Positions 27,384 to 35,725 of a stretch of 64,000 nucleotides of DNA are shown piece by piece. The notes beneath the pieces are model-generated. The model searched no databases and was not told where the DNA came from. It saw nothing but the letters and a program-made list of their open reading frames with translations. Both the position numbers and the translations under genes were made by a program. Source of the DNA: Wolinella succinogenes DSM 1740 (GTDB lineage Bacteria > Campylobacterota > Campylobacteria > Campylobacterales > Helicobacteraceae); NCBI RefSeq assembly GCF_000196135.1, contig NC_005090.1:1498001-1562000 (forward strand), in the 5' to 3' direction. The stretch's first letter is position 1, and each line of letters opens with the position of its first letter.

Positions 27384-27592
27384 CTCCCTTCTGTGCCCCT
27401 CTCTTGGTTTGAGATTCTATCCTCAAACCCTACCCTAATTCTTCAAAAATAGCTACTTAAAATAGTTGCTTCATTTTTAGAAAGAGGGATTCTGCACCTT
27501 CGATCTTTAAAGAAAAAATGTACATCAAGGGTTGTTTTAAAATATTCATAAAAAATAAAAATATGCTTATCTAAGTTTAATAGTATGAAGGG

Positions 27593-27622
27593 TAGTATAT
27601 TTTCCACACTAATTTCAGGGGG
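27593..27622 (+). promoter_or_regulatory. Candidate cas operon promoter and ribosome site
   Basis: TAGTATATT (27593-27601) is a plausible -10, and GGGGG at 27618-27622 is the ribosome site before the cas9 ATG at 27628. The 244-base gap from the Ada-like gene is very A+T-rich and holds no other feature I can support. Confidence 0.45.
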
Positions 27623-27627
27623 TCTTA

Positions 27628-30600
27628 ATGCTTGTCTCTCCCATTTCAGTCGACCTAGGTGGTAAAAATACGGGTTTTTTCAGTTTTACGGATTCTTTGG
27701 ATAACTCACAATCCGGCACGGTTATTTATGATGAAAGCTTTGTACTATCGCAGGTTGGCAGACGAAGCAAAAGACACTCCAAAAGAAATAACCTAAGAAA
27801 CAAACTTGTCAAAAGACTGTTTCTGCTGATTTTACAAGAGCACCATGGCTTGTCTATAGATGTTTTGCCAGACGAGATACGGGGGTTATTTAACAAGCGG
27901 GGCTACACATACGCAGGGTTTGAGCTAGATGAGAAAAAGAAAGACGCACTAGAGAGCGACACGCTAAAAGAGTTTTTGAGCGAAAAACTGCAAAGTATAG
28001 ATAGAGATAGCGATGTAGAAGATTTTTTAAACCAAATAGCTTCAAATGCCGAAAGCTTCAAGGATTACAAAAAAGGATTTGAAGCTGTTTTTGCCTCTGC
28101 GACACATTCGCCAAATAAAAAGCTAGAACTAAAAGATGAGCTAAAAAGTGAATATGGTGAAAACGCAAAAGAGCTTTTGGCTGGGCTACGGGTCACAAAA
28201 GAGATACTTGATGAATTTGATAAGCAAGAAAATCAAGGTAATTTGCCAAGAGCAAAATATTTTGAGGAGCTAGGCGAGTACATAGCTACAAATGAAAAAG
28301 TAAAAAGCTTTTTTGATTCAAATAGCCTAAAGCTAACAGACATGACAAAGCTAATCGGCAATATTTCAAACTATCAACTCAAAGAGCTTAGACGCTACTT
28401 TAACGACAAGGAAATGGAAAAAGGCGATATTTGGATACCGAATAAGCTTCACAAAATTACCGAGAGATTTGTTAGAAGTTGGCATCCAAAAAACGATGCA
28501 GACAGACAAAGACGGGCAGAGCTAATGAAGGATCTAAAATCCAAAGAGATAATGGAGCTTTTGACAACAACCGAGCCTGTGATGACGATACCGCCGTATG
28601 ACGATATGAACAATCGTGGAGCCGTCAAGTGTCAAACACTTAGATTAAATGAGGAGTATCTCGACAAGCATCTCCCAAATTGGCGAGATATTGCCAAACG
28701 CTTAAATCACGGAAAGTTTAACGATGATTTGGCGGACTCCACCGTAAAAGGCTACAGCGAAGACTCCACACTACTCCATCGTCTGCTAGACACCTCAAAA
28801 GAGATAGATATTTACGAGCTACGGGGTAAAAAGCCAAACGAGCTGTTGGTAAAGACGCTAGGACAAAGCGACGCAAATAGGCTGTACGGATTTGCACAAA
28901 ACTACTACGAGCTTATCCGCCAAAAAGTGCGTGCGGGTATTTGGGTGCCTGTGAAAAATAAAGATGATAGTCTTAATCTTGAAGATAATTCAAATATGCT
29001 AAAACGATGTAACCACAACCCGCCGCACAAAAAAAATCAAATTCACAATCTAGTAGCCGGAATTTTGGGTGTAAAGCTAGATGAGGCAAAATTTGCGGAG
29101 TTTGAAAAAGAGCTTTGGAGTGCAAAAGTCGGCAACAAAAAGTTATCGGCATATTGCAAGAACATAGAAGAGCTACGAAAAACACACGGAAATACTTTTA
29201 AAATAGATATTGAAGAGTTGCGAAAAAAAGATCCAGCAGAATTGAGCAAAGAAGAAAAAGCAAAATTGCGCCTAACGGATGATGTAATACTGAATGAATG
29301 GTCACAAAAAATAGCAAACTTCTTTGACATAGACGACAAACACAGACAGAGATTTAACAACCTGTTTTCAATGGCACAACTACACACCGTAATAGACACG
29401 CCACGAAGCGGCTTTAGCTCTACTTGCAAACGGTGTACGGCGGAAAATAGATTTAGGAGTGAAACGGCGTTTTATAATGATGAAACGGGAGAATTTCATA
29501 AAAAGGCTACGGCTACTTGCCAACGCCTCCCCGCCGATACCCAAAGACCTTTTAGCGGCAAGATAGAGCGGTATATCGACAAACTAGGATATGAACTAGC
29601 CAAAATAAAAGCAAAAGAGCTAGAGGGCATGGAGGCAAAAGAGATAAAAGTGCCGATAATACTCGAACAAAACGCTTTTGAGTATGAGGAGTCGCTTAGA
29701 AAATCAAAAACAGGCTCTAATGATAGAGTAATAAACTCAAAAAAAGATAGAGACGGTAAAAAGCTAGCTAAGGCAAAAGAAAATGCAGAAGACAGGCTGA
29801 AGGATAAAGACAAGAGAATAAAAGCCTTTAGCAGTGGTATATGCCCGTATTGCGGCGATACTATCGGTGATGACGGAGAGATAGACCATATATTACCCAG
29901 AAGCCATACGCTTAAAATTTACGGGACAGTGTTCAACCCTGAAGGCAATCTGATATATGTCCATCAAAAATGCAATCAAGCAAAAGCGGACTCTATTTAT
30001 AAGCTCTCAGACATCAAAGCGGGCGTATCGGCGCAGTGGATAGAAGAGCAAGTGGCAAACATCAAAGGCTACAAGACTTTTAGCGTATTGTCTGCCGAAC
30101 AGCAAAAAGCGTTTCGATATGCCTTGTTTTTGCAAAACGACAACGAAGCATATAAAAAAGTAGTGGATTGGCTCCGCACCGACCAAAGTGCAAGGGTAAA
30201 CGGCACACAAAAATACCTAGCCAAAAAAATTCAAGAGAAACTAACAAAAATGCTTCCAAACAAGCATCTATCTTTTGAGTTTATTTTGGCGGATGCTACA
30301 GAGGTTAGCGAGCTAAGGCGGCAATACGCAAGACAAAATCCACTCCTCGCAAAAGCTGAAAAGCAAGCCCCGTCAAGCCACGCTATAGATGCGGTAATGG
30401 CTTTTGTGGCTAGGTATCAAAAGGTGTTCAAAGACGGCACACCGCCAAATGCGGATGAAGTGGCAAAACTGGCAATGCTAGATAGCTGGAATCCTGCATC
30501 CAACGAGCCTTTGACAAAAGGGCTATCGACAAACCAAAAAATAGAAAAAATGATAAAAAGCGGCGATTACGGTCAAAAAAATATGAGAGAGGTTTTTGGC

Positions 30601-31857
30601 AAGTCGATTTTTGGAGAGAACGCAATAGGCGAGAGATATAAGCCGATAGTTGTTCAAGAGGGCGGTTATTATATTGGCTACCCAGCAACAGTTAAAAAAG
30701 GATATGAGCTAAAAAACTGCAAAGTGGTTACTTCAAAAAACGACATTGCAAAACTAGAAAAAATTATTAAAAACCAAGACCTGATTAGTTTAAAAGAAAA
30801 CCAATATATCAAGATATTTTCGATTAATAAACAGACTATAAGCGAACTGTCGAATCGGTATTTCAATATGAATTATAAAAATTTGGTCGAGCGAGACAAG
30901 GAGATAGTCGGCTTATTGGAATTTATTGTTGAAAACTGTAGATACTATACAAAAAAAGTAGATGTTAAATTTGCCCCAAAATATATTCATGAAACAAAAT
31001 ATCCATTTTATGATGATTGGCGAAGATTTGACGAAGCTTGGAGATATTTACAAGAAAATCAGAATAAAACAAGTTCTAAGGATAGATTTGTAATAGATAA
31101 AAGCTCATTGAACGAATATTATCAACCCGATAAAAACGAATATAAACTTGATGTCGATACCCAACCTATATGGGATGATTTTTGCAGATGGTATTTTTTG
31201 GACAGATACAAAACTGCCAATGACAAAAAGTCTATTCGTATAAAAGCTAGAAAAACTTTTTCGCTTTTGGCGGAAAGTGGCGTTCAAGGTAAGGTATTTA
31301 GAGCTAAAAGAAAAATACCTACCGGATATGCTTATCAGGCATTACCAATGGATAATAATGTGATAGCTGGAGATTACGCCAATATCCTTTTGGAGGCAAA
31401 TTCAAAAACTCTATCATTGGTTCCAAAATCCGGCATAAGCATTGAAAAACAACTTGATAAAAAATTGGATGTAATCAAAAAAACGGATGTTAGAGGATTG
31501 GCGATTGATAACAACTCGTTTTTTAATGCCGACTTTGATACTCATGGTATTAGATTGATTGTCGAGAATACAAGCGTGAAAGTAGGCAACTTTCCAATAT
31601 CGGCAATAGATAAGAGCGCAAAAAGAATGATTTTTAGGGCTCTTTTTGAGAAAGAAAAGGGCAAAAGAAAAAAGAAAACAACCATTTCGTTTAAAGAAAG
31701 TGGCCCAGTTCAGGACTACCTGAAGGTATTTCTTAAAAAAATTGTAAAAATACAGCTTAGAACAGATGGCAGTATTTCTAATATTGTAGTTAGAAAAAAT
31801 GCGGCAGATTTTACTTTGTCGTTCAGAAGTGAACATATACAAAAACTCCTAAAATGA
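27628..31857 (+). CDS. cas9: CRISPR-associated endonuclease Cas9, subtype II-B
   Basis: 1409 residues; RNA-guided double-strand DNA nuclease using crRNA and tracrRNA. RuvC-I with Asp9 (SVDLGGKNTGFF); Arg-rich bridge helix at 44-63 (GRRSKRHSKRNNLRNKLVKR); RuvC-II with Glu680 (PIILEQNAFEYEE); HNH with His754 (EIDHILPRSH) and Asn774/Asn783 (GNLIYVHQKCNQAK); RuvC-III with His918 and Asp921 (SSHAIDAVMAF). All catalytic residues look intact. The HNH has a Cys739-x2-Cys742 pair plus His779-x2-Cys782, a probable zinc knuckle; a further Cys600-x2-Cys603 occurs before RuvC-II. Large size plus linked cas4 means subtype II-B (older name csx12), as in Francisella novicida. It overlaps cas1 by 4 bases. Composition is more A+T-rich than the rest of the window. 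Confidence 0.98.
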   Translation: MLVSPISVDLGGKNTGFFSFTDSLDNSQSGTVIYDESFVLSQVGRRSKRHSKRNNLRNKLVKRLFLLILQEHHGLSIDVLPDEIRGLFNKRGYTYAGFELDEKKKDALESDTLKEFLSEKLQSIDRDSDVEDFLNQIASNAESFKDYKKGFEAVFASATHSPNKKLELKDELKSEYGENAKELLAGLRVTKEILDEFDKQENQGNLPRAKYFEELGEYIATNEKVKSFFDSNSLKLTDMTKLIGNISNYQLKELRRYFNDKEMEKGDIWIPNKLHKITERFVRSWHPKNDADRQRRAELMKDLKSKEIMELLTTTEPVMTIPPYDDMNNRGAVKCQTLRLNEEYLDKHLPNWRDIAKRLNHGKFNDDLADSTVKGYSEDSTLLHRLLDTSKEIDIYELRGKKPNELLVKTLGQSDANRLYGFAQNYYELIRQKVRAGIWVPVKNKDDSLNLEDNSNMLKRCNHNPPHKKNQIHNLVAGILGVKLDEAKFAEFEKELWSAKVGNKKLSAYCKNIEELRKTHGNTFKIDIEELRKKDPAELSKEEKAKLRLTDDVILNEWSQKIANFFDIDDKHRQRFNNLFSMAQLHTVIDTPRSGFSSTCKRCTAENRFRSETAFYNDETGEFHKKATATCQRLPADTQRPFSGKIERYIDKLGYELAKIKAKELEGMEAKEIKVPIILEQNAFEYEESLRKSKTGSNDRVINSKKDRDGKKLAKAKENAEDRLKDKDKRIKAFSSGICPYCGDTIGDDGEIDHILPRSHTLKIYGTVFNPEGNLIYVHQKCNQAKADSIYKLSDIKAGVSAQWIEEQVANIKGYKTFSVLSAEQQKAFRYALFLQNDNEAYKKVVDWLRTDQSARVNGTQKYLAKKIQEKLTKMLPNKHLSFEFILADATEVSELRRQYARQNPLLAKAEKQAPSSHAIDAVMAFVARYQKVFKDGTPPNADEVAKLAMLDSWNPASNEPLTKGLSTNQKIEKMIKSGDYGQKNMREVFGKSIFGENAIGERYKPIVVQEGGYYIGYPATVKKGYELKNCKVVTSKNDIAKLEKIIKNQDLISLKENQYIKIFSINKQTISELSNRYFNMNYKNLVERDKEIVGLLEFIVENCRYYTKKVDVKFAPKYIHETKYPFYDDWRRFDEAWRYLQENQNKTSSKDRFVIDKSSLNEYYQPDKNEYKLDVDTQPIWDDFCRWYFLDRYKTANDKKSIRIKARKTFSLLAESGVQGKVFRAKRKIPTGYAYQALPMDNNVIAGDYANILLEANSKTLSLVPKSGISIEKQLDKKLDVIKKTDVRGLAIDNNSFFNADFDTHGIRLIVENTSVKVGNFPISAIDKSAKRMIFRALFEKEKGKRKKKTTISFKESGPVQDYLKVFLKKIVKIQLRTDGSISNIVVRKNAADFTLSFRSEHIQKLLK

Positions 31858-32852
31858 CCAAACACCTCTACATCGACGAATACGGCTCGTTCGTCGGCAA
31901 GACAAGCGAGAGACTGACGGTCTCGCAGGGCGGGGAGTTAAAGGCTGAAATCCCGCTTAGTCGCCTAAAAAGCGTCAATATTTTAAAGGGTGGAATATCG
32001 TTATCAAGCGATATTATTGAGGCTTGTTCTCTTCGTGGAATCAAGATATTTTTCCTTGATTTTCGCAATGTCGCCCACACGGCTATCACAAGCACAGCCA
32101 ACCATGCAGTAGCCAATGTGCGCAAAGCACAATTTTTGACTATCGAATCAAACCATGGTAGAGAAATAGCAAGAACACTGATAGTTGGTAAGCTCAAAAA
32201 TCAAAGAGCCACACTCCAATACTTTTATAAATATCTTAAAAACACAGACAAACAGAGCAAGAAGCTAGAAAGTGCAATTGAAAAAATCAAAGAAACAATA
32301 GAATCTCTAAAGAATATCGAGCTTTCAAACAACAAACACTGGTCACAAATCATTATGGGCAAAGAGGGCGGGATGGCGGCAATATACTTTGACGCTATCG
32401 GCGCAGAGCTTTTAGAGGAGTGTGATTTTACCACTCGTATTGGCAGAGGCGCAGAGGATATAATGAACTCTGCCCTCAACTATGGCTATGCGATACTAAC
32501 AAGTTTTGTTTGGCAATCCATTATCAATGCAGGACTTGAGGCTTATGCGGGAGTCCTCCACACAAACCGCCCTGGCAAGCCATCGCTTGTTCTTGATGTC
32601 ATGGAAGAATACAGGGCATGGGTGGTGGATAGAAATATCATCAAACTCAGATCCTCCCTCGCGGGCAAAAAAGAACTTGACGCGGAGCTAAAAAAGAAAA
32701 TTATCACAGAAATCAATGCCACAATGAATAAAAAACATCTCTACAATGGTAAAAATCTCTCATTACAAGGAGTAATGCAAAGACAAGTTTATCGCCTAGT
32801 TGGTGCTTTCATGCAGCAAAATCGCTATAAAAGCTATATTTTTAAATGGTGA
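31854..32852 (+). CDS. cas1: CRISPR integrase Cas1
   Basis: 332 residues; with Cas2 it inserts new spacers at the leader-proximal repeat. An N-terminal beta domain is followed by the helical catalytic domain. Metal ligands are Glu171 (GKEGGMAAIYFDAIG), His236 (GVLHTNRPGKPSLVLDVMEE) and Asp248. Intact. The start ATG overlaps the cas9 stop (ATGA), so the operon is translationally coupled. Confidence 0.97.
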   Translation: MTKHLYIDEYGSFVGKTSERLTVSQGGELKAEIPLSRLKSVNILKGGISLSSDIIEACSLRGIKIFFLDFRNVAHTAITSTANHAVANVRKAQFLTIESNHGREIARTLIVGKLKNQRATLQYFYKYLKNTDKQSKKLESAIEKIKETIESLKNIELSNNKHWSQIIMGKEGGMAAIYFDAIGAELLEECDFTTRIGRGAEDIMNSALNYGYAILTSFVWQSIINAGLEAYAGVLHTNRPGKPSLVLDVMEEYRAWVVDRNIIKLRSSLAGKKELDAELKKKIITEINATMNKKHLYNGKNLSLQGVMQRQVYRLVGAFMQQNRYKSYIFKW

Positions 32853-32855
32853 TGT

Positions 32856-33146
32856 ATGAAGCTATTTTTTGAAGTTATTGTCTCTTATGACATAGAAGAC
32901 AATAGAAATCGTAAAAAACTTTTTGAGGAACTAAAAGACATGGGACTATCGCCTATTCAAAAATCTGTCTTCTGGGGACACCTCAAGCTAGCAGAGATAA
33001 AAATCCTTCCGAATCTTTTTTGCAAATATTGCTCTGATGGCGATAAAGCATTCTTTGTAAAAGCTCGGCTATCCTCCGAGATAGTTAAAAATGGTTTTGG
33101 CTACACTAGTAAAATCTTTGAAATCAAAGAATATGACATCATATAA
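32856..33146 (+). CDS. cas2: CRISPR-associated Cas2
   Basis: A 96-residue ferredoxin-like protein that bridges two Cas1 dimers during spacer integration. The conserved Asp12 is in VSYDIEDNRNRKKL, and QKSVFWGHLKLAEI is the family beta-hairpin region. It starts 3 bases after cas1. Confidence 0.95.
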   Translation: MKLFFEVIVSYDIEDNRNRKKLFEELKDMGLSPIQKSVFWGHLKLAEIKILPNLFCKYCSDGDKAFFVKARLSSEIVKNGFGYTSKIFEIKEYDII

Positions 33147-33714
33147 ACTACCAATAAATCTTATTCGTCAGTATCTTTTTTGCCCTAGGGTTGTCTATTT
33201 TTTAGAGGTACTAAATATCCCCAAGGCATCTCCAGTATGGGTAAAAGAAGGTAGTGCGCACCATAGAAAACAAACTGAACTTTTCAAACGCCGCACACTC
33301 GCTAGATTTCATCTTGAGAACGCCAAGCTATCTACAAATGTGATGCTCTTTCATGAAAATTTTAACTTTTATGGTATATGTGATATTTTAATTATTAGCG
33401 AAGAGAGTGTCTATCCTGTAGAAATAAAGTTACACGGCGAGAAGATAACAAAGGCACAAAAGGCACAAATTGTAGCTTATGGTGTTCTTGCGGAGGCAAT
33501 CTATAGAAAAAAGCTTGAGATGGGGTTTGTGCTATTTGAAAAAAATAGCAAAACCATACCAATAAAAATATCAGATGGAGACAAGGCGGAGATAAATAAT
33601 TTCGTAAAGAAGATAATAGAAATGATAGAGTTAGGCAATCTACCTCACTCCAGTGCCGACGGAAGTAAATGCACGCAGTGTGAGTTCTTGAACTACTGCA
33701 ATGACAGGTTTTAA
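33133..33714 (+). CDS. cas4: CRISPR-associated Cas4 nuclease
   Basis: 193 residues from the ATG giving MTSYKLPINLIRQYLF; this start sits inside the cas2 end (14-base overlap), and a longer frame at 33091 would only extend it by cas2-shadow residues. RecB-type nuclease motifs: YGICDILII with VYPVEIKLH (Asp, Glu, Lys). Four Fe-S cysteines: Cys17 (YLFCPR) and Cys180, Cys183, Cys189 (KCTQCEFLNYC). In II-B systems Cas4 trims prespacers to a PAM-defined end. Last gene of the cas operon, followed directly by a terminator. Confidence 0.95.
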   Translation: MTSYKLPINLIRQYLFCPRVVYFLEVLNIPKASPVWVKEGSAHHRKQTELFKRRTLARFHLENAKLSTNVMLFHENFNFYGICDILIISEESVYPVEIKLHGEKITKAQKAQIVAYGVLAEAIYRKKLEMGFVLFEKNSKTIPIKISDGDKAEINNFVKKIIEMIELGNLPHSSADGSKCTQCEFLNYCNDRF

Positions 33715-33804
33715 AAAGTCCCGCCATGTACAATACAGTGGGCGGGTCTATTATATCTTTTTGATGATTTCAAGGCATCGAACGGATTTGCTATAAAGTG
33801 TTGC
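33712..33804 (-). ncRNA. tracrRNA
   Basis: Plus-strand bases 33783-33804 are the exact reverse complement of 22 bases of the CRISPR repeat, so a minus-strand transcript pairs with crRNA. Pairing resumes after a short unpaired bulge with CCTTGAAA against the 5' GTTTCA...AGGC of the repeat (33767-33782). The 3' part carries the GGCGGG hairpin and U run (33712-33746). Length about 93 nt if it begins GCAACAC, which is the spacing expected from the TAGAAT box at 33811-33816. The duplex would be cut by RNase III and held by Cas9. Location between cas4 and array, antisense to cas, fits II-B. Confidence 0.9.
33720..33746. terminator. Bidirectional terminator between cas4 and tracrRNA
   Basis: Stem CCCGCC (33720-33725) / GGCGGG (33741-33746). 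On the minus strand it is followed at once by ACTTTTTAA, a U run ending tracrRNA; on the plus strand TCTATTATATCTTTTT follows, ending the cas mRNA. Confidence 0.85.
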
Positions 33805-33810
33805 GGGAAC

Positions 33811-33816
33811 ATTCTA
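33811..33816 (-). promoter_or_regulatory. -10 box of tracrRNA
   Basis: TAGAAT on the minus strand, preceded by A/T-rich DNA (T-rich tracts) as in epsilonproteobacterial promoters. Predicted start near 33804, exactly where the anti-repeat begins. Confidence 0.6.
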
Positions 33817-33828
33817 ACAAATTTTTCT

Positions 33829-33855
33829 AAAAAAAACCTTGTTTTGGCACAAGGT
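33829..33855 (-). terminator. Rho-independent terminator ending the crRNA array
   Basis: On the minus strand ACCTTGT and ACAAGGT form a seven-base-pair stem with a six-base loop (33836-33855), followed by seven U (33829-33835). It lies between the array and the tracrRNA promoter and only makes sense for leftward array transcription. Confidence 0.8.
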
Positions 33856-33925
33856 ATCAATTTTAGAAAATTTTACGATTCTCATCCTCTGCAAATACCC
33901 AAAAAATGGACATCTTCAGAGGGGG

Positions 33926-35569
33926 GCAACACTTTATAGCAAATCCGCTTAGCCTGTGAAACCCGCATACAGGGCAAACCACATCTATCAATACGCTATG
34001 CAACACTTTATAGCAAATCCGCTTAGCCTGTGAAACTCGGTAAGCTCAATTAAGCCCTGTAATAGTTGCTTCGCAACACTTTATAGCAAATCCGCTTAGC
34101 CTGTGAAACTAAACCTAGAAAACGGAATACTCGCCGCGCCTGAAAGCAACACTTTATAGCAAATCCGCTTAGCCTGTGAAACTCGACAATCACGGTGACG
34201 ATTTCATGAGCACGCAAGAGCAACACTTTATAGCAAATCCGCTTAGCCTGTGAAACCTCTTCAAATTCTACAAATGAGGCGGGTTCTACTTTCAGCAACA
34301 CTTTATAGCAAATCCGCTTAGCCTGTGAAACATCAACCCAAACTTTTTTAGTATATAAGCGACTCTTCAAGCAACACTTTATAGCAAATCCGCTTAGCCT
34401 GTGAAACGTTTCGCAGAGTAGCATGAGTGCCACCCTGTATTGCAACACTTTATAGCAAATCCGCTTAGCCTGTGAAACTCTGTGTAAATATCTGCATTAA
34501 ACCCAAGTCTTGATAGCAACACTTTATAGCAAATCCGCTTAGCCTGTGAAACTAGATTTATTGTTTTCCTTCTTCACCCCGCCCACGGCAACACTTTATA
34601 GCAAATCCGCTTAGCCTGTGAAACCATAAGAGTGGCGTTCCTCATACTCATATTAGTTTCGCAACACTTTATAGCAAATCCGCTTAGCCTGTGAAACTTC
34701 TTTCTTGCCCCTTAACTGTTTTTGTTGTGGTAGGCAACACTTTATAGCAAATCCGCTTAGCCTGTGAAACACAACATCAATCTGAGCATCGACGCAGAAG
34801 AGTTTGCAACACTTTATAGCAAATCCGCTTAGCCTGTGAAACGAGCTCACCGAAGCTTTTCAGTCTGCGCTAGCACCGCAACACTTTATAGCAAATCCGC
34901 TTAGCCTGTGAAACCTGATACTCATAGAGCCTACGAGGCACGGGCTGTAGCAACACTTTATAGCAAATCCGCTTAGCCTGTGAAACACTCCGCAAGAGCG
35001 AATCTATCGAACTACAATGTGAGGGCAACACTTTATAGCAAATCCGCTTAGCCTGTGAAACCAAAAGGGCATTTTAGAGATCTACCCGCTGATGAGCGCA
35101 ACACTTTATAGCAAATCCGCTTAGCCTGTGAAACCCGCTTGAAACATTGTATCGAACCACTACCGCAGGGCAACACTTTATAGCAAATCCGCTTAGCCTG
35201 TGAAACTTTTTATCTCTTTGTAGTCAAAACAAATATCAGTTTGCAACACTTTATAGCAAATCCGCTTAGCCTGTGAAACCCTCAATATGGATGCTTGATT
35301 TTGCCATCTTTCCCCGCAACACTTTATAGCAAATCCGCTTAGCCTGTGAAACTTGGGAACTGCTCCCAACAGGGTTGTTTCCTTCTTGCAACACTTTATA
35401 GCAAATCCGCTTAGCCTGTGAAACTTTGACCGAGTGAAATTTCGGGTGCTCAATTCGAGCAACACTTTATAGCAAATCCGCTTAGCCTGTGAAACTTTGA
35501 AATCTCCCGACAGACTGTCAAAAAGCGATTCCGCAACACTCTATAATAATCCCATCCAGCTTTAACAAA
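33926..35569 (-). CRISPR. Type II-B CRISPR array: 22 perfect repeats, 1 degenerate, 22 spacers
   Basis: The repeat is 37 bp; on the plus strand it starts GCAACACTTTATAGC and ends TTAGCCTGTGAAAC. Starts: 33926, 34000, 34073, 34146, 34220, 34295, 34371, 34442, 34516, 34588, 34661, 34734, 34806, 34878, 34950, 35025, 35098, 35170, 35243, 35316, 35388, 35459 and the degenerate one at 35533. Spacers are 34-39 bp and all look different. crRNA sense is minus (spacer followed by GTTTCACAGG...), as type II needs. The minus strand of each repeat contains TGCTATAAA close to its 3' end, an extended -10-like element. Translated repeat frames in this region are artefacts. Confidence 0.98.
35533..35569 (-). 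repeat. Degenerate terminal repeat
   Basis: It begins GCAACACTCTATAATAATCC on the plus strand: the first 13 bases differ from the true repeat once, then similarity decays. It lies at the end where array transcription should begin, not at the far end, and keeps a TATAGA/TATTAT-like element on the minus strand. Confidence 0.8.
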
Positions 35570-35629
35570 GCATTCTTTGAATCTCAACCAGCGGTCGATT
35601 CTTAGGCGAGCGGTTAAAATATTTCAAAA

Positions 35630-35635
35630 ATTATA
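35630..35635 (-). promoter_or_regulatory. Leader promoter of the crRNA array (-10)
   Basis: TATAAT on the minus strand inside a T/A-rich tract, about 60 bases outside the degenerate repeat, pointing into the array. Confidence 0.55.
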
Positions 35636-35644
35636 TTTTTTAGA

Positions 35645-35650
35645 TATGAT
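35645..35650 (+). promoter_or_regulatory. -10 box of the 35726 gene
   Basis: TATGAT on the plus strand after a T-rich tract; back to back with the array leader promoter. Predicted leader about 70 bases, holding a small GGAGG/CCTCT hairpin and the AGGAG ribosome site at 35714-35718. Confidence 0.5.
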
Positions 35651-35725
35651 GAATTCCCACCAAGTTCTTCAGATAGTGTTACGACCAATGGAGGTAAAAG
35701 CCTCTCTACAAAAAGGAGAAATTCC

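Noticed and set aside
27628-33714. Subtype II-A or II-C assignment
   Set aside because: No csn2; cas4 is present and Cas9 is large with a II-B layout.
33715-33766. scaRNA as in Francisella II-B between cas4 and tracrRNA
   Set aside because: The gap is filled by the shared terminator and the tracrRNA tail; no room for another RNA gene.
34050-35465. Minus-strand frames with repeated SGFAIKCC or SQAKRICYKVL peptides
   Set aside because: They are translations of the CRISPR repeats and spacers, not genes.
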